Source: Amyelois transitella (Eukaryota > Arthropoda > Insecta > Lepidoptera > Pyralidae). Taken from it: DNA of 64,000 nt. Below, piece by piece: positions 19,773 through 32,100 of the stretch. Each line of letters begins with the position of its first letter. Position 1 is the first letter of the stretch. The position numbers were made by a program, and so were the translations under genes. The notes under the pieces were generated by a model that was not told where the DNA came from, searched no databases, and saw only the letters and a list, made by a program, of their open reading frames with translations. The stretch is taken from contig NC_083505.1 of the NCBI RefSeq assembly GCF_032362555.1, forward strand, positions 5,571,501 to 5,635,500, in the 5' to 3' direction.

Positions 19773-20725
19773 ATGTTTGTGTCTTGTTTTATAGTATACA
19801 ACTTCTATTTACATATACAAAAGGTGTCTGGAGGAAAAGGTTATACATTGCACTTATGGATAACCAGCTTTTAGTCATACAACCAATATCATACACAACC
19901 TAAAGATCCATAAAAAAATATTTGACACAATACACCTTAATCTTCATACTAAAAAAGTTCTATACTTAGCCATAGGTAATTGATGAATTCTTCTAATTCA
20001 TTATTTGCCTAATAAAATTTGCTTTACATTCTACAATTCACATAAGGGTTGTTCACATTATTATTGCATTGTAATTCCTTTGTAAACAAAGATAAACCAC
20101 AGTAGAAATATTACTAAGCCTTATGCATAATCACATCACCTCTGAAAAGTAACAACCGCCGGAAGATTAAAGGTCTATTCCCAAAAATCAGGCCATTGCA
20201 ACGTGATTCATCCAAAACATTATATACTTATGCAATGCATTTTTTTACGATGAAAGAAAACTTCTTGGGTGAAACTTACACATAAAGCTAAGTGGATGTG
20301 AATTATGATACAATATGGTCAGGTTCCCTTGCAAAGTTTGCTGAGTATAAAAACCTTATAAGAGTGTAAAAACCTGACTAAGCCAATCGAAGATCTTGCT
20401 TAAAGGTGCCTGGTCTCCTCTCTAAAGAAATCAGGATGTAACCAGAAATATTGCCCGGAGGATGATAATGAGCTTGATGAATCCATAGAAATGATATAAA
20501 TGTATATACATTTTACTCTGGACGAAACAAGTCCCAGGCCTGGTTATTGTGGAGGTAGACCTAAAAAAATTGTCAAACCAGTTGTTCTCACTGGAGTCAG
20601 TAGAGAAGTAAAGAGCGTTCCGAGTTAGTAAGTATCATGCCGCCAAGCAGCGCGATAGCTGCGGCGGCGATGAGGCGTCACGCGCGAGGCCGCGGACATC
20701 CGCTAGTCACGCGGCAGGCGCACCG

Positions 20726-23215
20726 TCATTGAGTCGGCTTCAGCGCCGCCATTTTGCGTCCACGAGCCCGAGACTCTTGCCGCGACGTCGTGTACTCAAA
20801 CCACAACACATTCGGTATCAGCGTCGTGTCTCGTATCATCAGCATTTCAAACAATTTCCTGAAAATTAATATTGATACACATTGATATCAACAAAATAAA
20901 CTATTGCCTACAGGAACTTTTTTATTGGTCTAGTTAATCGTGTTCCTTTCAAAGCGGAAGAACTGCAATAAACAGCACACTTATTAACTTTTGTAAAAAA
21001 ACCCGCCTCCAATCGACATCCTCCATTTTTGAAGTTGGTTATATTTCTAAAACCTTTTCTTAAGTTTAAACACTCCTGAAAACCGCATTAAAATCAGTTC
21101 AGTGAAAAGCTAAATAATCGCGGTTAAACATATAATATACATATAGGTCAGACGAAGAACCTTTTTTAAGGCAGTTAATGCCTAGAATATACTGTGAAAA
21201 GGTATGGAAAAGTTCTTCAGTCGGCCTCCTAAAGTGTATCGGCCCTTTCCCTTCGGCCACTTTCGACACCAGTTTCAAAACTAGTTTCGAAATAAGAATT
21301 TTTTCTTCCTTTGAATTGGTTTTGGTACAAGATTAATGTTTATACTCTAAATTCATTTCAATAATAAATATACTTTATATATATATATTATATAAGTATG
21401 ACTTGACTGAAGAGTATGCCAGCCTCCATAGTAAAAACTAACATTGTCCCATTTCATATCATAATAAAAAGCAAAACAGCGATAGTTTATTATGTGATAA
21501 AAACAGTGTAGTGCGTGCCATGCTACAGGGCAGAATGGCACAGCTGTAAAAGGTGAAAAACCATACTTACAGTGAAACCAATTGTGGGAAAAGTGGTGTT
21601 AAAACTCTATGGACTACTAAGAACCATAGAGTAGCAAATATGAATCCCACAAATCCACCAACAACCACTTGCGAGGTTGTATGATAATGGAGATACACTC
21701 TGCCAATGCTTACAAGTAGAGCCAACATTGTACAACTACCCACTATGATTACCCTCCATAAGGCTGATATAATGCTGTTGTTGTTTATGTGATGTAATCT
21801 GCAACAGATTTTCAAAGTAGATTTTGTAAGTGATCTCACCAGCAAGATTGTAACTTTTGTACAGATATATGATATGAAAAATGGCACCTAAAGCATTTCA
21901 GACATATTTAATTACCACTTTACCCAGAATACCCCTAATATTAGGTAATTAAGTATAAAAAAACTGATAGTTTAAGGTTTACTTAGCCTATGATGAACTG
22001 TATGCTGAAATGGAATAAATCCATGACACAACTGTTTTTGGTCAATGCTTTATAACATACATTACATACTACTTTATACATTACATCCTAACATCTCGCG
22101 GTGTGCCTTTTGACCATGATCCTGGATTTAGTAAGACGGCAATTTTATTAAGTCTGATGGCAAATTCTGATAGCGTTTTGAAAGTGCAAATATTTTTAAA
22201 GCCATACTGCAAAAATATTATATTAAGATACTAGATTTTAAGCACTACTGTACTAGACTTCGTGCTTAATAAAAGAATACAGGTTTGTTTCAAATCCTAT
22301 GGAGTTTCCATACCTTTTCCAGTTTACCTTCTCCAGTTTTAAATAAGTGTTTATATGCAAAATTACAAGATTGGTTCAGTAGACAAGGAGTAAACCATTA
22401 TACTTAATTAGTATTGAAATTATACTGATGTCTTCCATCTATCACACTGGTCCCATTGACAAATTTATTGATGCCATTTGTCCCTTGGGAAGACGTGGAC
22501 AGTAACATCCCATTTTTCCCATCATGAGATAAATCAGTAGGACTAGGGGGATAGATAATTTCTGTCACACTTTTTGTTATTACCAGCAGAAATGGCACTA
22601 ACCTGATCACCACAAAGTAGAGCACATAGATGTTAAAAAACCAAACAAATTGTGCATGAGATGATGGCATGCCATATTCATTATATAAATGTCCCCGTGC
22701 TATAGGTCTTGCTTCACATATTATATGTTTTAAAATAATATTAAGAATTTCATTAAGTAAAGTGCCTATGAAGAATGCAATCTGAAACAAAAAATAATAA
22801 GCATGGTCAGATATCAACACAGGACTACTGAAATCATACATAAAATTTATTGATTTTTTAATTAAATACCAGCAACGTTTACATTTTAAAAAGGAATGTA
22901 AATTACACTGATAACAATATATTTATACTACTTACCGTGTGGAGATCACGGCGAAATAATATTAAAGCAACAAAACCAGCGCCGATCCCAAATGGTGACA
23001 AACTAATAAATGCGAAAAATTTTCCTAATAAATCACCTGAAAGTACAAAAGATAAACAGTGTATTAAACAAAGAACGTAAAAGACAGGGTATGAAGTGAT
23101 GTATCTATAAATTTAAGTTACCCTTTGGATATTCAACCAAAGTGAGTGCCAATGGTTGCCACTCAATATCACCATTTTGTAAATGGTCGTTAACAGTTGA
23201 CACTTTATCCTCCAT
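20726..23215 (-). CDS. DOLPP1: Dolichyldiphosphatase 1 (PAP2-family membrane phosphatase)
   Basis: ER membrane enzyme that removes phosphate from dolichyl diphosphate so that the dolichol carrier can be reused in N-glycosylation. Five exons on the minus strand: 23122-23215, 22936-23036, 22603-22781, 21571-21798 and 20726-20858. They join in frame to 244 residues, close to the human enzyme. The PAP2 catalytic motifs are complete: K83 and R90-P91 (KHIICEARP), P104-S105-S106-H107 (MPSSH), and R158 with H164 (GRVYLHYHT). Hydrophobic segments lie around residues 35-55, 66-82, 108-124, 139-156 and 167-185. The conserved end [11 protein letters not shown] is in the last exon. A TGACG cluster lies 130-210 bp upstream of the start. 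Its upstream neighbour is a dead LINE. Confidence 0.96.
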
Positions 23216-23344
23216 TATGTTCATTTCCCGTACGCAGATTTAATTACATTGTTCTGTAGTTTCGAAGGTATAAATTGTTTTGATTTTCATATTGAGGTAA
23301 ACGAAATGCAGAATGCAAGCAATTCCGTCCGATACAACCAAATC

Positions 23345-23432
23345 AACACTGACTGACTGACGTCACAGATTATATGTAACAGGATAACTGACGTATGACT
23401 GACGCATTGACACTGACGTAACGTGATGTTTG
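23345..23432. promoter_or_regulatory. Cluster of TGACG (CRE/ATF-like) elements upstream of DOLPP1
   Basis: A perfect palindromic TGACGTCA stands at 23358-23365. TGACGTAT, TGACGCAT and TGACGTAAC follow within about 70 bp. They lie 140-210 bp upstream of the DOLPP1 start codon. CREB/ATF bZIP proteins bind such sites, and ATF6 binds a related one. That they act on DOLPP1 is inference. Confidence 0.45.
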
Positions 23433-23699
23433 AGTTCAGGGCTTGTGCAGCGTGCCTGCGAAAGTTCATACGACCCGCCGAAGTCGTACCGACTTTCACC
23501 GACCAAAACCAATGCAGCAGTGCGGCCCAATATACAATAACATGGTAACAACCAACCATAGATATATTTATTGGTTGGTGTTTGGTGCGACCGACCGTCG
23601 ACAGGTTACAGATTGTCAGTGTTGGCAGCTGTATGATTCAAAGGCTACACACACCTAGCTATACTCCGCGAGGTATAGAACTCACTTAATATTTTTACA

Positions 23700-26515
23700 A
23701 AATCGTATAAATATGGTCTTGCCCTTGGATGTGGAGTCATACACGTCCATTAACCCGGCCCCAGGGGGTACAGGGCTAACCTTGTACTCCACTGGGGTAA
23801 ATCCTGTCTGGTGCGTTCCAGTCGCGAAGGTCCTCTCATATCAGTAGGCCGAAATGAGTTGGTGGCGAAGTTCGAATAGGGACCCAGGCGCGGAGCCCTT
23901 GTTCAGGGATACAGGTGACGTCTTCAACGGCTGCAAAGGCGGAGATAGTGGATACCGGTACGGGGAGCAGGCGGAGGAAGCAACTACCCAGTGGAAAGCT
24001 GCCCTCACATATTGAGGCCACAGGTTACATTGGAGCTGCGTCATCGGACAGGGTGATGCAGCAGGGATGGCGGCGGAAGAGATCTGCCCGCAGATCCAAC
24101 GGCGGCTCCTAAGCTTTTCAGAAGAGTTACTGCCTTGGCGTCAGGTGGCAACCGGCCGTAAAACAAATAGCCAATATACCCTTCTCCTCACATGAAAATG
24201 CAGACAAATAAAAATGGCAACCATATACAACATAAACACACAATACACACATAAACAAATAACACAAACATAACCATATAGTGGAACTTAGGATCTCTTA
24301 CAGGAAGAAGTCAAGAATTGAGCAAAATCCTACATAATAGGCGCATCAACATGCTGTTGCCTACCGGAAACGAAGTGGAAAGGCTCAAAGTCAAAGGACA
24401 TTGGCAATGACTACCAGGTCATATATTACGGTACAGAGAGCAAGAAGAACGGTGTGGCGGTTGTCCTGGACAACAATTTTAAAAGCCGTATTATTAATGT
24501 CACAAGAAAAAGTGATTGTCTAATCTCTGTCAGGCTAGCTCTGGAAAACCAACTGATAACGAATATATTTTCTGCTTATGCACCTCAAACAGGATGCTCA
24601 GATGCAGATAAGGCTCAGTTGTGGGAGGATCTAGACAAACTAACCCAAATTGTACCACCAAACTAGTACAAAATGATTGGGGGCGACCTCAATGGCCATG
24701 TAGGGATCAAAGATTCGATAGGTAGAGCGGCACATGGTGGTTTTGGCATGGGTGAAATAAATAAGAAAGGGGAAGAAATTTTTGACTTTGCAGAGAGAAA
24801 CTCGCTGACACTCATTAACACCAATTTTCAAAAGAAACTAGAACATCTTGTTACAAACAAGTGCAGGCCGACTGTCACAAATCGACTTTATCGTCTCAGA
24901 CCGCGCTGTCAAGCAAAAGTTTAAAGATTGCAAAGTGATCCCCGGCGAACCATTAACATCACAGCATCGCATACTTGTGGCAATATATATCCTTCCAAAT
25001 TCAATCAAAACTGTGGTTGATAGGACACCCAGAATAAAGTGGAGAAGCCTAAGTAGTCCTAACGGCGAATTGCAGAAGGCCGCGATAGCGAAATATCTGG
25101 AGGATGACCGTGAAACAAACAATGCGTCCGCAGTAGATATGTAGTCTAAGTTTGAATATTAGGAGTTTCTAAAGGATCTTATAAAGACCCGAATAGGTGG
25201 TACGATAAGGTGAAAGATACCTTAAGAAATAAGAAGGTACTCTTTAAGGTATGGCAACACTCGCAACACCGAACAAAAACCGATACATTGACGCGAAGAA
25301 ACAGGCAAAAAGATGTACAGCGATAGTGAGAGCGAGCAGTGATATGGGCTTCTATAATGACTTAGAAAATGCGAAAACAGCCAACGATGTACTCAAAATC
25401 GCAAAGTGCAGGCACAGAGCTACGGCAGACATCAAAGTCAATAAGTATATAAAAGATCAATCAAAGATGGTTCGAATATTATGAACATCTTTTAAATATT
25501 GAATTCCCTCAGAAGTTAAACAAGCCCAAGTGAAAATGAACCGTAAAGCTTCAGCGTCGAACTCATCAGAGACATGTATATAAATGCGAGCACAAGAGTC
25601 TGGAGCCTAGCTGGTTTAAGCAGAGCTTTTGAAATCAAACTGTGTCAAAGGGGACACCCTTTGATTTCATCAGGGTTCTGCACTCAGCCCGCTACTCTTC
25701 AACCTGGTCATGGACTACGTTACCAGGGACATACCATCTCCGTTGCCGACGACATTGTCCTTACTGCCGACTCAGCGTCACAAATGCAGGATCTATTAAA
25801 TAAAACAAACGCCCTAAGTATGGCCTCAGAGTCAGTCGGAGTAAAATCAAATATTTGAAATACCTCTTCAGTGGCACCACAGTACCCGAGACCATTTCCA
25901 TTAGATCCACATCCATTCCTGCAGTAGAAAAGTTCAAATACTTAGGATCTATGCTGACCACAAGGCTAACATAGACGCTGACGTGACCCACAGGATCAGC
26001 GTCGGATGGCAAAAATGGCGTTTCCTGACGGGCGTATTGTGAAATCCTCGCATTCCTATTCAGACCAAGGACAAGGTCTACAAAACGGCAGTTGGGCCAG
26101 CTCTGCTGTACGGGTCCGAATGCTGCACAGTGAAGAAGACACAAGAGCAGTAAATACATACCAACGAAATGAAGATGCTTATGTGGGCGGGAGGTGTAAC
26201 CAGACTGGAAAAAATTCAGAATGAATACTTTCCAGGAAGTTTTAAAGTTGCACCAATCGCAAATAAAATGACAGAGCACCGCTTACATTGTACATTGGTA
26301 TGGCCATGTAAAAAGACCACGTGGTGAAAATTGCGCTAAGGTTGGCAGAACAAAAAAGAGGAAGAGGCCGCCCGCCATCGACCTGGTGGTCAAATATCCA
26401 AGAGGACCTCAAGCAAGCCAGATTGCTAGATTCTACAGCCCAAGACCGAACGTCTTGGCGTAAAAAAGTGAGGAGACCCGACCCCACATAACGGGACCAG
26501 GGACGGAAGAAGAAG
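23700..26515 (+). pseudogene. Decayed RTE-type non-LTR retrotransposon (endonuclease/reverse transcriptase)
   Basis: Fragments in successive frames line up as one LINE. The 5' part (about 23700-24180) is GC-richer, untranslated-like sequence. An exonuclease/endonuclease/phosphatase-type endonuclease follows: KKNGVAVVLDNNFKSRIIN (about 24450), FSAYAPQTGCSDADK, and MIGGDLNGHVG (24673). Then comes scattered reverse transcriptase, including VADDIVLTADSASQMQDLL (about 25740), the family's catalytic-box region with ADD. The 3' part (about 26280-26490) encodes the usual WYGHVKR- and RGRGRPPSTWW-like tail. Stops and frameshifts break every part, and much of the reverse transcriptase is deleted. It is therefore dead. 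It lies between DOLPP1 and CCDC25. Confidence 0.85.
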
Positions 26516-27188
26516 TATAAATATAATCTTAAAATCCACTTTTTACGATTTTGATGTCCAAGCCAAAACAAATTAAGGAAGGTAGATAGCTATTTATAAA
26601 TTCTTTAATCACCAATTAAAAAAATTGTCATTTGAATAATTCGTCCGTCAATGTCATATTTATTTCAACTTTCAAAATCAAAACGTGATCGTGATGTTAA
26701 ATAAATTGTAAAGGAATTCAATTTGGAATAGAGTAGAGAATACGGAATATTGTTTTGGATTGTAAAATTCGATAGAAATTTGTTTAAATCGGTAAGTATT
26801 TTGAAAATGGCATGATGCCGTGATCTATCTCACCAAAAACTTCGTATGAACTTGGCTTCATTTAGTATATTTTTATTTATTTTGCGTTTTGTACAAGGTT
26901 CCTATGTTTAGTTTATGCTTGTCTTTTTTTAACGTGTGATTACGATGGCGAATACACACAAAAAAAATATTTCTGATCTGCCAGCATATGTCACATTCAC
27001 TACATTATGATAAATTGCAGTCGGTAGTATAGTTTGAGTTCTGGTAAACTGGAAATAATTTTTTCGTTCCAGACATCTGGGTAAAAAGCGTCATACACCA
27101 TCGTTAATAACATTCTCTTAATTTATATAGATTGTCAATAATAATTTATGTACCTAATATTCGTAGTTGTTCTAGATAGAAAAGCACC
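26516..27188. promoter_or_regulatory. CCDC25 5' region with likely non-coding first exon
   Basis: A strong donor (AAATCG-GTAAGT) at about 26791 and an acceptor (TCTAGATAG) just before the CCDC25 start near 27180 suggest a 5' UTR exon around 26.65-26.79 kb and a 0.4 kb intron. No TATA box is evident. Confidence 0.45.
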
Positions 27189-28555
27189 ATGGTATTCTAT
27201 TTCACAAGCAGTGTGGTATCTCCGCCAGTAACATTATTTATGGGTGCTGATAAACATGAGAGTAAGTTAATTACCAACATGTTACTGATATTTTACCTTT
27301 TCACAAAGCCTAGGATTGCCTATTTGCTATAATGTTTAATTGCATTTCTTTCAGATGAAGATCTGATAAAATGGGGATGGCCGGAAGATGTTTGGTTCCA
27401 CGTGGATAAAGTTTCGTCAGCTCATGTTTATCTACGTCTTACACCTGTAAGTTAAATAGATTTATATAATCATGTCTATTTTCTTAAGGCAGGGCTAACA
27501 ATTTTGAAAAGACTTAAAAGGCAATGTTCTGCTGTATAGCTCAAAATGGATATTTAATTAAATCACAATTTGGTAGTGACTCATCCTGCACTTAAAAACT
27601 TAATGTTAGATTATAAAATTTATAAATTATTATAAACCTTTTATAAAAACTAGAAATTTAAAATTTTACTTGCTTTTTCTTGAGTCCCAATCACAATGAA
27701 ATTAAACTTGAATTAATAGACCACATATAGAGATAAATATTATCTAATTATTTCGCCTTTTCAGTTATGAAATAATGTTTATTAATACAACTATAGTATA
27801 TTTTTCTAGGGCCAGACAATAGATGATATTCCCAATTCAGTTCTGGATGACGCTTGCCAACTAGTCAAAGCTAATTCAATACTTGGGAATAAAATGAATG
27901 ATATAGACATTGTGTACACCATGTGGGCAAATTTAAAAAAGACTGCTGGAATGGAGGTAAGAATATTGCTGATTTATCTTCTGCAATTCAATATAATAAT
28001 TATGTAAAAGAAAAAACTGATTGTCTGACTGACATACAACACACAGCCCAAACTACTAAATCTTACTACATACTCTTACTAAATACTTCAAATTTGGCAT
28101 GTAGGATCTTTGCACTAAGACAGGTGTCCTAAAATTTCTGCCAGTATTTTTTATTTTCTATAACAATTATTTTTGTTTTACCTTGGCAAACCCATAGGCT
28201 AATCCTAGTTTGTCATCATTTGATATTTATTTTATTGTTACAGGTGGGTCAAGTTGCTTTTCATAAAGACAAAGATGTCAGAAAAGTGAGAGTAGCTAAA
28301 AGAAATAATGACATAGTGAATAGATTAAATAAAACTAAAAAGGAAGCTTTCCCTGATTTGAGGCAAGAGAGAGAATCGAGGGACAGGGAAGAAAGAGAAG
28401 ACAAAAAGAAACTTATTAGAGAGAAGAAAGAAAAGGAAAAAGAAGAGGAGAAGAAAAAGAAGGAAGAAGCAGAATTAAGAAGTTACACAACATTGATGCG
28501 AAAGGAAAATATGACCACAAATTATGATGGAAATGACTCAGACGATTTTATGTAG
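27189..28555 (+). CDS. CCDC25: Coiled-coil domain-containing protein 25 (NFACT-R domain)
   Basis: The exons are 27189-27261, 27355-27446, 27810-27956 and 28244-28555, giving 207 residues, one short of human CCDC25. The N-terminal NFACT-R fold is clear: MVFYFTSS, then [20 protein letters not shown], then [19 protein letters not shown]. From about residue 125 to 180 comes a Lys/Glu-rich coiled coil, and the protein ends in the family signature DGNDSDDFM. In vertebrates CCDC25 has been reported as a membrane sensor of extracellular DNA. The NFACT-R domain otherwise belongs to ribosome quality-control proteins, and the insect role is not established. AATAAA follows the stop within 10 bp (28561). 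Confidence 0.96.
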
Positions 28556-28855
28556 AACTCAAATAAATGTCTTCATACATATTGTAAATCGTTTCCATCC
28601 TTTATAAATGTATTGGTATGTTTCATAGTTTGTTTCTTCAATCACAATGCACAAGATTTACAGATGAAAAAAAAATAAGGATAATAGACGTCCTCAGTTT
28701 TATACACCATTTACAAATATATATGATTCAAAAACGGATCATAACATTGTTGCCAACAAAGCCCAGAATCCTTAAAACTGTTGTTATGAATAAGTTTAAT
28801 GTTTGAGGATTGTGTAATTTATTTGTTATATTTTATGATCCTCTTACGGTGAGGT

Positions 28856-29025
28856 AACAAAAACAGGCAATTGGATGTGTAACCATATGATGCAATACCG
28901 GTTAGGTTATTCTGCAGAGGTCGTGGAGGACAGACAGGAGTCCCTTTGTGTAAAAATGTGACTCATCCAATCCAGGATCCATGGTTAAGGGCTTACCACG
29001 GGGTCCTCTAAAGACTATAGCCAAG
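28856..29025. repeat. GGATCC-type dispersed repeat
   Basis: Matches (inverted) 235-400 and is related to 58880-59060 and to a stretch near 20160. Shared blocks are ATTGGATGTGTAACCATA, GGTTAGGTTATTCTGCAGAG and TCATCCAATCCAGGATCC. Similarity to the left-edge copy appears to run on to about 29025. Confidence 0.6.
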
Positions 29026-29139
29026 AAAAAGCAGAAGATATCTTATGATCCATATCTGAACACATGGATTACTTTGTCTGTTTTGGCCACTGGGGCATTG
29101 TGGGTCTACTTATATATGTACGTCTTTAAACATAATTAA
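28981..29139 (+). CDS. Possible small single-pass membrane protein, 52 aa
   Basis: An open frame starts at ATG 28981 (MVKGLPRGPLKTIAKKKQKI), has a lysine-rich N-terminal half and then one hydrophobic segment (WITLSVLATGALWVYLYMYV), ending FKHN and a stop at 29137-29139. The topology resembles small mitochondrial or ER membrane peptides, but I do not recognise it. It ends 9 bp before the end of QTRT1 on the opposite strand. Against it, the first 15 codons overlap a dispersed repeat (28856-29025), so the true start could be later or the frame could be chance. There is no Kozak-specific evidence beyond CCATGG. Confidence 0.4.
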   Translation: MVKGLPRGPLKTIAKKKQKISYDPYLNTWITLSVLATGALWVYLYMYVFKHN

Positions 29140-29148
29140 ACTACACTC

Positions 29149-32100
29149 TTAGCAACTAACAATATCTATTCCAACTGACTTCAAAGAATTTACAACCCAA
29201 TTTGGATAATTCTTCTCTATGTACAGTTCGTCAACAAACGACTGAACAAATTGGGGAAATGTTCCGTTAGTGATGTGCTCCCTCATGGTTTTCATCAGAT
29301 TCATCTGAAACAAAATTAAATTTTGTATTCATTTACTCCCATCTGATGCTTTGTTTGTAGTTTACTAGCTGTTGCCCGCGGCTTCGCACACGCAAATTGT
29401 TGTTTTTGGCAAACCCGACGTGAACAATGTTTATCGGAGATGTAAGGTTCCCTTACGTCCTTCACAGTACTCCTAATAGCTCAAGGCGTGCTAGTTTAGT
29501 TTCTCCAGTTGTACGCACAGTAACCCCTTTCCCGATCACGTGGGAATTTTGGGAATTCCTTTACGATCTAAAGTAAAAACATGTCAAATTAACGATATTT
29601 ATAGTAGTTAAATAACTATCCCGCGGTTTCAGTTGGCAATTTGTAACGACAAATTGCCAACTGAAACCGCGGATATATAAACGTATCGCAATCGCGCGGG
29701 AGCACCTTTTTCAAGGATGAAAATTATTATACCATATTTCTTCTCAGTATTCCAAATGGCTCCACGCGCGCTATATATAGATTATGAATTATGAATAAAT
29801 TTAACGATATAAGAATAGAAGCTATGAAACAACGTATACATATTTTGTAAAGATCTATTAAAAACCTTTATTTTTAGTATATGCATAATATAATCTACTG
29901 TGACCAGCGCATGCACGAAATGGTTTCGGTTTAGATCTTTTTCCCGGATTACTTTATAAGTCAGTCAGAAAACTACTTAATTAAAAAAATACAAAATTGT
30001 GCCTATATCCTAATCTTACTAATGGTAAAAGATTTTTTTGAAAATTGTTCACGATCTTCAGAGATTTCCTGATCAAACATACAAACAAACACTTACCTTT
30101 TTATAATATTAATATACTCGTAGATATTTATCTGTACATTGCTGTTTATTTTTATTGTTATATGAGTAAAATTTTTTTGAAATAGTTTGCTATCTAAAAT
30201 TTATTTTTTAATTAGATATATAATGTTATTTTAGCTGCATTCCATTGTTCCAATAAGTGATGCATCAATATTAGGGATTAGGGATACCTTCCGGTGCGTC
30301 GTGAGCAGGTGGTTTAGCTCACACTGCACGCAAAGTATTTATTTGAACGAATTTAGCGCCATCTATGTAAGAGAGCACAGGTTTTTCGTCAATCCCACGG
30401 GAACGATAGTTTTTTTTAGAATGAAAGATACCCTATGTCCTTCTCCATACTCTGAACTATATATATGTGCGAAATTTCAAGAAGATTGGCTGTGTAGATA
30501 ACGCGTGAAAAGAAAACAAACAAACAAACTTACTTTCGCAATTATAATATTAGTATAGATAGTATAGATAATAAAGGCATACCTGAAAAGCAATGTTATG
30601 CACAGAAATAAGGTGGCATGCCACTGTTTCTACTGTAACAATAGTGTGTAGATAGGCTCTTGTATAGTTTTGACACGTGGTACATGAACAATTCTTGTCA
30701 ATAGGGTTCACATCGGTCTCATACTGTTTTTGTTTTAAATTAAGTTGGCCTTTATTTACCAAGGCGCATCCAAATCTCTGAAATATAAAATCAATGCATA
30801 TTAAAAAGTAATATTTTTTTTATGACAACAGAAAAACGTTTGTAAGATTACTTACAGCAGTTCTAGTTGGAAAGACACAGTCAAACATGTCAACTCCAAG
30901 TGCTACACATACAACCAGGTCTATAGCCAGTCCCACACCCATCAGATACCGTGGCCTCTTTTTATCAAGAATACCTGTGCACAAACTAACCATGGGCCAG
31001 AAATCATCTTTAGCTTCACCACCACTGAAACCCAAAAAGTTTATAATCAACATTAAAATAAAGCTTATTAATTTAAAAACACAAATCTTGCAGTCTGTAA
31101 AACACACATATGTTATTGTTACTCTTTCGCATAAACTTTAAATGAATTGTCATAAAATTTTGCAGTAATATAGCTAAGGCATTGGAATAATAATTTTTAT
31201 TAGAAAGTGCTGTGTGCACTTAAGTATTGCACCAGTCCATAGCTTTCCTGGATGTCGTAAAACGCAACTAAGGAAAGGCGAATCAACTTGGGATTTTTGC
31301 CCTAGCAACCTTCCACTATTTGAATCCCAATTCCATCATTTAGCCATACAGCTGAATGTGGCCTTTCAGTGTTTTCAAGACTGTTGGTTCTGTCTACCTG
31401 CAACAGATATAGATATGACTGTATTTTAGGCTGTGAAAAATGTGAGCAACAGCTAGTAAAAGAATAATTTTAATACAAGGGTGACAGATACTTTTTTAAA
31501 TAGAAAAATCCTCCAATTGAAAAAGTTATAATATTTTTATAGAGTCTCAAAAATAAAGAATTATGTTTACCTTAATCCTCCAATTGCAAAACCATTTACA
31601 TCTTTTGGTAAGTGCTGTCTAGCACTTTGCTCTCTCAACTCAGGGTTAAGAACTCCCTGAACTATGGGAAATATACTTTGCTCTGTGGGTCTTTTGTGGG
31701 CTTTAAGACAACGGTCAAGCCAGCGACTAGTCCTCTCAGTGGCTTCTTTGATGCGATCATAATCTTGATATGTAGTTTGGATAACATCATCCAGTTGCAT
31801 TATTATATCAGCTCCTGTTATCAATTAAAATTAAAAACTTGCTTCTTATTAACTTCACAGGCACTTCAAAAGAATATGAAGTCATTGTATTGTATTGTAT
31901 GTAAGTGTAGGTATATCAAAAGAAATGTTATATAGGGTGGGGTTGCCTGATTAGGTACAGGTCGCGCGGTGGTTTAAGAACGCTCGGCAAAAGTAGAAGG
32001 GGCATGCCCAGTGATCAATTTTTAGGTCTATTAGGTGCGACGAGGAGAGAGGGGGGGGGGGGGGGCGGGGGCGGGTGTGCGCCGACGGCGACACGTATTG

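Larger units (their letters stand above)
16676..20725. other. Gene-free 4 kb between the unrecognised gene and DOLPP1
   Basis: No coding frame is supported. It contains SINE copies (17560-17785 and 19581-19772), a degraded repeat with an ATAATATTAGTATAG end (17785-18050), an inverted repeat (18493-18625), and a copy of the GGATCC-type repeat near 20150-20240. The last part (about 20,600-20,725) is GC-rich and is probably DOLPP1 3' UTR. Confidence 0.6.

Noticed and set aside
23915-24112. 65-codon open frame beside the LINE
   Set aside because: Lies in the untranslated-like 5' part of the decayed LINE and has no independent support.
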